A stretch of 5,979 nt of DNA from an uncultured Synergistales bacterium. GTDB lineage: Bacteria; Synergistota; Synergistia; Synergistales; Aminobacteriaceae. The position numbers were made by a program, and so were the translations under genes. Location: NCBI GenBank assembly GCA_937957815.1, contig CALFXN010000531.1:1-5979 (forward strand). Direction: 5' to 3'. Shown piece after piece: positions 1-5,435 of this stretch; the stretch's first letter is position 1, and every line of letters starts with the position of its first letter. The notes under the pieces are model-generated. The model was not told the origin of the DNA. It made no database searches and saw only the letters and a program-made list of their open reading frames with translations.

Positions 1-1864
1 TGTAGCTGTCCCCGTCCGATTCGAGAACGACCGGATTTCCGCGGACGGTGTCGTTCAGCCGGCGGATCGCGTCGCGCTCGTCTGCGGGCAGGAAGGCGAG
101 TCCGTCGAGGCGTTTGTAGTTCGCAGGTGTGGGGCGCGCGTAGAAGCCGTTCATCGCCTTCCATGGATACGTCATCGGGAGAATCGCGACGCACGCGACG
201 ACGAGTCCGGCCGCGAGTCCCTTCCACCCGTGAAAGTGTGCCGGGACGCGGACCGCCGTGTACGCGGAGACGATCGCGAGGAGCATGAACGCGTGATACG
301 TGAGCTTGAACATCGTGTTCGACCGATGATAGGTCGTTCCGTAGATATCCTTCACGTAGATGAGCTCGGGGAGGAGCACGAGAAGCGCTCCGGCGGCGGC
401 GAGTCCGAGAATGAAGAGATCCTCGGGCTCGTGGCGCGTCAGGAGGGCGGGAATCCGTCCGGGCGTATCCCTCTCGCGGAGGATCGCGACGCTTCTGACG
501 GCCAGAAAGATAAGGAGTGAGACGACGAAGAAGCCCTGATACCCCCAGAGTACGGCGAGCTGCCAGAGGGGGCTGCGCGACATGACGGCGTGAATCCCCT
601 GCGTGATGTTGACGAAGTGGAGCGTGAACGGGACGCTCAGGAGAACCGAGCAGAGGACGACGATCATGGCGGCGGCGAGACCATCGATCGCGGACCGGGC
701 CGTCGGGCGGACGGCGAGGCGCGCGAGGAGCATGCTCCCCGTCGCGACTCCCGCGACGATCGGGAAATCCCACGAGTTCGTCATCCAGATGACCGAAAGG
801 AGCGGCGCGAGAAGCCACTCCGCCGGTTCGATCGCCGGAGCGCGCGCGGAAGAGTCGCCCGGTCGCCTCCGTCGCGCGAGAACGGCTGCGAGGCAGCAGG
901 CGATCGCTGTCAGGACGACCGGGATATCGAGGACGTGCCCGTGGAGCTCGGAGACGACGAACGAGTAGGACGGGAACTCGTGAATCGTCCTGTCGTCGGT
1001 CTCCTTCGGGTAGTATCCGATGAAGCGCGTCGCGTCGGGATAGTGGTACGGTTTCAGTTCGAGGGACACGTATCCCCGCTCCTTCAGGACGGGGAGCAGA
1101 TCGCCGAAGATGAAGCCGTGAAGGTTGCCGCCGAGCGCGAGAAGGCAGCCCGCGAGAAGCCCGGCGATCGTCGCGAGCCGCGGTCTGTCGGAAAGGAACC
1201 GCGCGGCGAGGTTCGCCCCGAGGGAGAACGCGAGCGTGAAGGCGAGCGCGAACAGCGTCGCGATCATGAGGTTGTAGCCGACCTCGGGAGGGACTCCCGT
1301 GAGACGGATCATGAACGCCGTCAGATAGTGCCCGAAATAGTAGTAGTTGATCGGTTCCCCCGCGAGCCACATGTCGACGGGGGGCATCCATTCCGCGCGC
1401 AGCGCGGCGTTGACGAACCCGAAATCCATGAATTTCTCGAGCCCTTCGATGTCGGGGCGGAAGCTCCGTACGAACGCCCATCCCGCGAGGCAGATCAGGA
1501 AAAGGTATTCGGTCGTCAGGATCGCGGAAAGGGACGGGAAGCAGGACCGGAGTCCCTCGCGGCGCGCCGTCGCGAACGCCGCGGCGAGCGAAAGGATCGC
1601 GAGGGCCGCGACCGAGAGAAGGATCGTCTGACGCGTGAACGGAAGGACGCGGAGGATCGACGCGAGAAAGACCCCGAGCGCCGGGAGAAGCCATCCGGTC
1701 ACGCGCGCGAACGGATAGCCGTGGTCGGAAAGGCTCCCCATGAAGACGCGCGTGAGCGGCGCGGCGATCAGTCCGAGCAGGACGATCGCGCCCCACCACT
1801 TCAGGAACCAGACTCCGTATTCTCCGGCGAAGAGGAGCTTCAGCAGGGCGGGGTAGTCGCTCAT
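1..1864 (-). CDS. DUF2298 / YYY-motif multi-pass membrane protein, 3' end cut by window edge
   Basis: The frame is open from the ATG at 1864 to the left edge: 621 residues with no stop, C-terminus missing. Seen: about 13-15 hydrophobic stretches (for example near residues 22-42, 55-73, 80-100, 196-216, 231-247, 395-412, 435-456, 484-504, 549-564), so it should be an integral membrane protein. Family-diagnostic segments occur in order: RPDIEGLEKFMDFG (136-149), NYYYFGH (173-179), the ELHGHVLD segment (306-313), TNSWDFP (362-368), and an RSNTMFK segment (514-520). The NYYYFGH motif names the chloroflexal/archaeal YYY family (DUF2298). Members have no firmly established reaction; their architecture resembles GT-C glycosyltransferases or oligosaccharyl transferases, so a polyprenol-sugar-dependent transferase is an inference. 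The sequence breaks off at LESDGDSY, probably entering the conserved C-terminal part. The start is fixed by a strong ribosome binding site and a 4-base overlap (ATGA) with the upstream oxidoreductase gene, implying translational coupling and joint function. Confidence 0.9.
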   Translation of the reverse strand, partial: MSDYPALLKLLFAGEYGVWFLKWWGAIVLLGLIAAPLTRVFMGSLSDHGYPFARVTGWLLPALGVFLASILRVLPFTRQTILLSVAALAILSLAAAFATARREGLRSCFPSLSAILTTEYLFLICLAGWAFVRSFRPDIEGLEKFMDFGFVNAALRAEWMPPVDMWLAGEPINYYYFGHYLTAFMIRLTGVPPEVGYNLMIATLFALAFTLAFSLGANLAARFLSDRPRLATIAGLLAGCLLALGGNLHGFIFGDLLPVLKERGYVSLELKPYHYPDATRFIGYYPKETDDRTIHEFPSYSFVVSELHGHVLDIPVVLTAIACCLAAVLARRRRPGDSSARAPAIEPAEWLLAPLLSVIWMTNSWDFPIVAGVATGSMLLARLAVRPTARSAIDGLAAAMIVVLCSVLLSVPFTLHFVNITQGIHAVMSRSPLWQLAVLWGYQGFFVVSLLIFLAVRSVAILRERDTPGRIPALLTRHEPEDLFILGLAAAGALLVLLPELIYVKDIYGTTYHRSNTMFKLTYHAFMLLAIVSAYTAVRVPAHFHGWKGLAAGLVVACVAILPMTYPWKAMNGFYARPTPANYKRLDGLAFLPADERDAIRRLNDTVRGNPVVLESDGDSY

Positions 1865-3204
1865 CGCGGCCCCTCCGGCGAAAGCATTCTCGCAGCGGCC
1901 TCGCGGCCGATCCGGACGGCGTAGTTCATTCCGCGGTCCTCGGGGTAGATCTGCGGCATCGAGGCGAGGAAGATCGGGCTCCCGGGAGCGGGGTCGAACG
2001 GGGGGATCCTGTCCGAATAGCCGCGTGGGATTACGGGTTGGGCGTAGCGCGCACGCGTGACGCGCGCGGAGAGGACCGTCGCGGGGTCGAACCCGGGAGC
2101 GATGCGCTGCAACGCGGCCATGAAACAATCGAGAACGTCGCCGTCCGTCGCCGTGAAAAGTCGCTTCGACGCGTCGAGGTAGCGGCTCAGGTAGACGATG
2201 TGCCGTCCGTACGGTTCCGTTCCGACGAGGTTCGTGTGTTCGATGACGGCGACGAACGGGATCGAGGGGTCGGCGACCGAAATCCAGTAGCGGGACGAAA
2301 GCGGCCGCGACAGTTCGAGCAGGGCGCAGACGTTCGCCTTGTAGCGGACGCCGCGGAGGACGCGCGCGGCATCCGGTGGCAGGGCCGGCATCGCGTCGGC
2401 CAAGAGCGACGGAGCCGCGGTCCAGAGAACGCGGTCGAAGATCCGGGCGCCTGAACCGTTCGGCCCCGTCGCCGCAATCGAAAGACGGCCGTCTTCCACC
2501 CGTTCGATCCGGTCGACGGTCGTTCCGGTCGCGACCGTTCCCCCACCCGTTCGGATCCGGTCGGTCAGCGAGAGCGCGATGCGGCCGAATCCTCCGTCCA
2601 TGTAGCCGAGAAGTTCCGACTTCATCCCCGAGGAGCGGGTGTGTCCGCGCAGCGCAAGCTTGTTCCAGAGCCAGACGGCCGACACGTCGTCGGCGTCGTC
2701 GTCGAACTTCGAGCGCATCAGCGGCTCCCAGACCGTGCGCCAGACGTCGCGTCCCGCGGTCCGGACCACCCAGTCACGCGCGGTTTTCCCTTCGAGCGCC
2801 CGCCAGTCGCGTACGCGCTTCGCGCCGAGCACCGAGATCCCGAGCCGGAGACGTCCGACGATTGAAAGCGGCGAGAAACGCAGCAGGTCTCCGGGGGTCG
2901 TGAACGGATGGAGGGTCGTCTTTCCTCCGGGGCCGGGGAGCGCGACGGCGTTGTCCGGTTCGTGCCAGCGGATGGATCCGCCGAGACCGAGCTCAGCCGC
3001 GAGGTCCAGGATGTTCGTGTCGCTCGTGAAGATATGGCGGTAGAACGCCTCGACGCGCCCGTGCCCGCACGGAACGTCGAAGGCCAGTCCTCCGGTTTCC
3101 GGAGAGACGTCGAACAGCGTGACGGCGTCCCCTCCGGCGATCAGGTCGAAGGCGGCGGCGAGTCCGGTGATTCCGGCCCCGACGACCGCAACGGTATGTG
3201 TCAT
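1861..3204 (-). CDS. FAD-dependent oxidoreductase, amine-oxidase / protoporphyrinogen-oxidase-like (HemY/UGM superfamily)
   Basis: Complete, 447 residues, a usual length for this superfamily. Seen: an N-terminal Rossmann dinucleotide-binding motif VVGAGITGLAAA (7-18) with G9, G11 and G14; an acidic residue at the end of the second strand (D32, where Glu is commoner) for the FAD ribose; GG at 38-39; and a C-terminal FAD-contacting segment, MPQIYPEDRGMNYAVRIGRE (416-435). There is no signal peptide or membrane segment, so it is probably cytoplasmic or peripheral. Family knowledge: relatives include protoporphyrinogen oxidase, amine oxidases, carotenoid desaturases and UDP-galactopyranose mutase, so the fold does not fix the substrate. 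No heme-pathway genes are nearby; the neighbours (DUF2298 gene overlapping by 4 bases, divergent galE and glycosyltransferase) favour a role in glycan or lipid-carrier metabolism (inference). The ATG at 3204 has GGAGGA six bases upstream and starts directly at the Rossmann strand. FAD enzyme: very sure; substrate: unknown. Confidence 0.9.
   Translation of the reverse strand: MTHTVAVVGAGITGLAAAFDLIAGGDAVTLFDVSPETGGLAFDVPCGHGRVEAFYRHIFTSDTNILDLAAELGLGGSIRWHEPDNAVALPGPGGKTTLHPFTTPGDLLRFSPLSIVGRLRLGISVLGAKRVRDWRALEGKTARDWVVRTAGRDVWRTVWEPLMRSKFDDDADDVSAVWLWNKLALRGHTRSSGMKSELLGYMDGGFGRIALSLTDRIRTGGGTVATGTTVDRIERVEDGRLSIAATGPNGSGARIFDRVLWTAAPSLLADAMPALPPDAARVLRGVRYKANVCALLELSRPLSSRYWISVADPSIPFVAVIEHTNLVGTEPYGRHIVYLSRYLDASKRLFTATDGDVLDCFMAALQRIAPGFDPATVLSARVTRARYAQPVIPRGYSDRIPPFDPAPGSPIFLASMPQIYPEDRGMNYAVRIGREAAARMLSPEGPR
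1871..1876 (-). promoter_or_regulatory. Shine-Dalgarno GGAGGG of the DUF2298 gene
   Basis: On the minus strand GGAGGG lies six bases before the ATG at 1864, inside the last codons of the upstream oxidoreductase gene. It decides the start of the membrane protein and shows that it can be initiated independently, as well as by coupling through the ATGA overlap. Confidence 0.85.
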
Positions 3205-3210
3205 CGTGAT

Positions 3211-3228
3211 TCCTCCGCGTCAGGAGAA
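3211..3228 (-). promoter_or_regulatory. Shine-Dalgarno of the oxidoreductase gene within a potential small hairpin
   Basis: On the minus strand GGAGGA (3216-3211) sits six bases before the ATG at 3204. Just upstream, TTCTCC (3228-3223) can pair with it across a six-base loop (TGACGC), giving six base pairs, one of them G-U. The hairpin would hide the ribosome binding site and could modulate initiation. The Shine-Dalgarno is secure; a regulatory role for the hairpin is inference, since pyrimidine runs complementary to a Shine-Dalgarno can arise by chance. Confidence 0.5.
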
Positions 3229-3252
3229 TTGGAATGCAGGCGTCCGCGCATC

Positions 3253-3258
3253 ATTCTA
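3253..3258 (-). promoter_or_regulatory. Weak candidate -10 element for the oxidoreductase/DUF2298 cluster
   Basis: On the minus strand TAGAAT matches five of six bases of the sigma-70 -10 consensus and would place a transcript start near 3246, about 40 bases before the ATG at 3204. No convincing -35 hexamer is found 16-18 bases upstream, so it may be weak, activator-dependent, or chance. It is the best -10-like element I found on this strand in the divergent region. Confidence 0.3.
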
Positions 3259-3315
3259 CAGCAACGCCCCTCGCGGATACCACGCCCGGACGGACGAAAG
3301 CGTCGCGTCATCCCA

Positions 3316-3344
3316 TTGCCCGAAAGCGCATCCTGCCGTAGGAT
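3316..3344 (+). promoter_or_regulatory. Candidate sigma-70-type promoter for galE cluster
   Basis: TTGCCC (3316-3321, four of six matches to TTGACA) is separated by exactly 17 bases from TAGGAT (3339-3344, four of six matches to TATAAT). A start near 3350 would leave a leader of about 45 bases before galE. Spacing is ideal and the position is right, but the hexamers are imperfect; the host's sigma-factor preferences are unknown. Confidence 0.5.
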
Positions 3345-3353
3345 TGACTACGG
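3336..3353. repeat. Perfect 6-bp inverted repeat (CCGTAG-N6-CTACGG), possible operator
   Basis: CCGTAG (3336-3341) and CTACGG (3348-3353) are exact reverse complements around a six-base centre (GATTGA). The repeat overlaps the candidate -10 and transcript start of the galE promoter, the classic place for a dimeric repressor site. It has no T-run after it, so it is not a terminator. No regulator gene is present in the window, and binding is inferred. Confidence 0.5.
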
Positions 3354-3385
3354 TTCCGCAGAAACGGCCGAAGGTCCGTCACGAA

Positions 3386-3390
3386 GGGAG
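3386..3390 (+). promoter_or_regulatory. Shine-Dalgarno GGGAG that decides the galE start
   Basis: GGGAG lies one base before an ATG at 3392 and seven bases before a second in-frame ATG at 3398. Only the second has workable spacing, and it gives the usual GalE N-terminus beginning MILVTGG. Confidence 0.8.
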
Positions 3391-3397
3391 AATGACC

Positions 3398-4438
3398 ATG
3401 ATCCTCGTCACCGGCGGTGCAGGGTACATCGGAAGTGCGGCGAGCCTCGCGCTCATCGCGGCGGGGCACGGCGTCGTCGTCTACGACGATCTGAGCCGCG
3501 GACATCGCGACCTCGCGTTCGGGGCCGTCTTCGTCGAAGGAGACATCCGCAGCCGGAACGCGCTCGACGCGGTTTTCCGGGCGCACCCGATCGATGGCGT
3601 CGTCCACTTCGCGGCCCGTTCGCTCGTCGGCGAATCGATGGAACGGCCCGACGAGTACTACGACGTCAACGTCGCGGGGACGCTGGCGCTTCTCGAAGTC
3701 ATGAAGGCCCACGGCGTGAAGCGCCTCGTCTTTTCGTCGTCGGCGGCTGTCTATGGCGAGCCGGATACGACGGTCATCACGGAAGACGCACCGCTCGCTC
3801 CTGCGAACCCCTACGGGGAGAGCAAGGCCTTCGTCGAAACGGCGTTCAGGCGCTTCCACGACGCGTTCGGCCTGAAGAGCGTCTCGCTGCGGTACTTCAA
3901 CGCGGCAGGAGCCGACGTCCTCAGGCGGACGGGAGAGCATCACGAGCCGGAGACGCATCTGATCCCGGTCCTTCTCGACGTTGCGCTCGGCCGTCGCGAC
4001 GTCGCGACGCTCTTCGGAACGGATTACCCGACGAAGGACGGAACCTGTATCCGGGACTACGTCCACGTGAGCGACCTCGCATCGGCCCACGTGAGCGCGC
4101 TCGAACGCCTCCTGAAGGGAAAGGGCGGATGCGAGGCGTTCAACCTCGGGAATGGAACGGGGTATTCGGTCCGCGAGGTCATCGATACCGTCCGCGCCGT
4201 AACGGGGCATCCGGTTCCGGTCGCCGAGGCCGGGCGTCGGAGCGGAGATCCGGCAGTTCTCGTCGCCTCCTCGAAGAGGGCCGAACGGACGCTCGGGTGG
4301 AAACGCGCGTTTCCGGCGATCGAAGATATCGTCCGGACCGCCTGGGAATGGCATCGGCGGCGTTTCGGTCCGAAGAAGGACGTCTTCTCCGACAAGCGTC
4401 TCCGCGCCTCGACGCTCGGAATGGAAGAGGCGGAGTGA
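3398..4438 (+). CDS. galE: UDP-glucose 4-epimerase
   Basis: A 346-residue short-chain dehydrogenase/reductase-type epimerase that interconverts UDP-glucose and UDP-galactose (possibly the N-acetyl forms) using tightly bound NAD, in the cytoplasm. Seen: NAD motif TGGAGYIG (5-12); acidic residues at 30-31; catalytic SSSAAVYG with S115; the YGESK motif with Y139 and K143; YFNAAGA (166-172); and DGTCIRDYVHVSDLASAH (214-231). All catalytic residues are present, and length matches the family (about 330-350). L288 lies where E. coli GalE has Tyr299 and human GALE Cys307, the position known to gate acceptance of N-acetylated sugars. The start at 3398 is preferred over 3392 on ribosome-binding-site spacing. 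The stop shares its A with the ATG of the following glycosyltransferase, so the two are very likely co-translated and the epimerase supplies that enzyme's nucleotide sugar, or one nearby in the pathway (inference). Confidence 0.95.
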   Translation: MILVTGGAGYIGSAASLALIAAGHGVVVYDDLSRGHRDLAFGAVFVEGDIRSRNALDAVFRAHPIDGVVHFAARSLVGESMERPDEYYDVNVAGTLALLEVMKAHGVKRLVFSSSAAVYGEPDTTVITEDAPLAPANPYGESKAFVETAFRRFHDAFGLKSVSLRYFNAAGADVLRRTGEHHEPETHLIPVLLDVALGRRDVATLFGTDYPTKDGTCIRDYVHVSDLASAHVSALERLLKGKGGCEAFNLGNGTGYSVREVIDTVRAVTGHPVPVAEAGRRSGDPAVLVASSKRAERTLGWKRAFPAIEDIVRTAWEWHRRRFGPKKDVFSDKRLRASTLGMEEAE

Positions 4439-5406
4439 TGGCACCGGTCCTTTCGGTCGTCGTCCCGTGCTATAACGAAGAGGCCGTCCTGCGGGAGACG
4501 CACCGGCGCCTGTCGGCCGTTCTCGACCGGCTCGGCGCGACATGGGAGATCGTCTACGTGAACGACGGAAGCCGCGACGGGACGCCCGGAATCCTCCGAG
4601 AGCTCGCGGACGCCGACGACAGGGTCCGGATGGTGTCGTTCTCGCGGAACTTCGGGCACCAGATCGCCGTCACCGCCGGGATGGACCACGCCTCCGGAGA
4701 CGCCGTCGTCCTCATCGACGCGGACCTCCAGGATCCGCCCGAGGTCATCGCCGAGATGCTCGACGCATGGAAGAAGGGCTTTCACGTCGTGTACGGACGG
4801 CGGAGGAGCCGCGAAGGGGAGACGGCCTTCAAGCTCGCGACGGCGAGGGGATTCTACCGGATCCTGAACGGCCTTTCGGATACGCCGATCCCTCTCGATA
4901 CGGGCGACTTCCGACTCATGGACCGGTGCGTCGTCGAGGCCGTGCGGCAGATGCCCGAGCGCGACCGGTTCCTGCGCGGCATGATAAGCTGGGTGGGCTT
5001 TCGGCAGTGCGCTATTCCGTACGACCGCGCGAAACGTTTCGCGGGAGAAAGCAAGTATCCCCTGAGGAAGATGCTCGCGTTCGCGCTCGACGGCATTCTG
5101 TCGTTCTCGACGAAACCGCTGCGCGTGGCGACGTTCACGGGCTTTTCCGCGAGTGCGATGGCGCTTCTCGGAATCGTCTACGCGCTCGTGCTGCGGCTGT
5201 TCACGAATATCTGGGTGAGCGGCTGGACGCTCATGTTCATCGCGTTGCTCTTTATGGGCGGCGTTCAGCTCCTGTGCCTGGGGATCATGGGGGAATACAT
5301 CGGGCGCATCTACCGCGAGGCGAAGGGACGACCGCTCTACTTCGTCGCCGAGCGCGCGGGGTTCCGCGAGGGAGAAGGGACCGGAGTGGGGCGCTCCGGC
5401 CTGTGA
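4438..5406 (+). CDS. Family 2 glycosyltransferase, DPM1/GtrB-like polyprenyl-phosphate sugar transferase
   Basis: Complete, 322 residues, typical of bacterial GtrB/dolichol-phosphate-mannose-synthase-like enzymes that move a sugar from a nucleotide donor to a polyprenyl phosphate on the cytoplasmic membrane face. Seen: VVVPCYNEE (7-15), VNDGSRDGT (41-49), metal-binding DAD (94-96) followed by LQDPPE, DTGDFRLMDR (154-163), ERDRFLRGMISW (174-185), and AGESKYPLRKM (202-212). Two hydrophobic segments (about 227-253 and 262-285) form the membrane anchor typical of the GtrB type. All catalytic motifs are intact. The ATG overlaps the galE stop by one base (TGATG); GAGG at 4427-4430, seven bases upstream, is the likely ribosome binding site. 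The donor cannot be read from sequence: galE next door makes UDP-galactose or UDP-glucose plausible, but many relatives use UDP-glucose, GDP-mannose or undecaprenyl-linked aminosugars. Family is very secure, sugar specificity is not. Confidence 0.95.
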   Translation: MAPVLSVVVPCYNEEAVLRETHRRLSAVLDRLGATWEIVYVNDGSRDGTPGILRELADADDRVRMVSFSRNFGHQIAVTAGMDHASGDAVVLIDADLQDPPEVIAEMLDAWKKGFHVVYGRRRSREGETAFKLATARGFYRILNGLSDTPIPLDTGDFRLMDRCVVEAVRQMPERDRFLRGMISWVGFRQCAIPYDRAKRFAGESKYPLRKMLAFALDGILSFSTKPLRVATFTGFSASAMALLGIVYALVLRLFTNIWVSGWTLMFIALLFMGGVQLLCLGIMGEYIGRIYREAKGRPLYFVAERAGFREGEGTGVGRSGL

Positions 5407-5435
5407 GAGAGAAAACGACGAAGGGACGGATGGGT

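Noticed and set aside
590..1924. A 444-codon plus-strand open frame opposite the DUF2298 gene.
   Set aside because: Its product is an Arg/Glu/Asp-rich low-complexity string without family motifs, while the opposite strand carries a membrane protein with the YYY motif throughout. It is a shadow of GC-rich codon bias.
3344..3349. TTGACT as a -35 element for galE.
   Set aside because: It matches the -35 consensus well, but the bases 16-18 positions downstream (GGCCGAA region) do not resemble a -10. The TTGCCC/TAGGAT pair with 17-base spacing is the better reading.
3119..3397. The upstream extension of the galE frame.
   Set aside because: It would run antisense through the oxidoreductase start and through the promoter region. 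GalE proteins begin at the MILVTGG strand, and the ribosome binding site fits 3398.
2908..4437. The upstream extension of the glycosyltransferase frame (an 832-codon open frame).
   Set aside because: Residues before the ATG at 4438 are out-of-frame reading of galE and antisense of the oxidoreductase, Arg-rich and motif-free. The family N-terminus begins at 4438.
3308..4543. A 411-codon minus-strand open frame opposite galE and the start of the glycosyltransferase.
   Set aside because: Charged, motif-free composition opposite two genes with complete catalytic motifs; a coding shadow.
5403..5405. GTG overlapping the glycosyltransferase stop as the AOR-like gene start.
   Set aside because: It is in frame and would give a GTGA overlap, but no Shine-Dalgarno lies at a suitable distance, and it adds 11 residues before the family's usual N-terminus. 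It is kept only as an alternative.
5407..5435. A terminator between the glycosyltransferase and the AOR-like gene.
   Set aside because: The 29 bases hold purine-rich sequence with no inverted repeat and no T-run.
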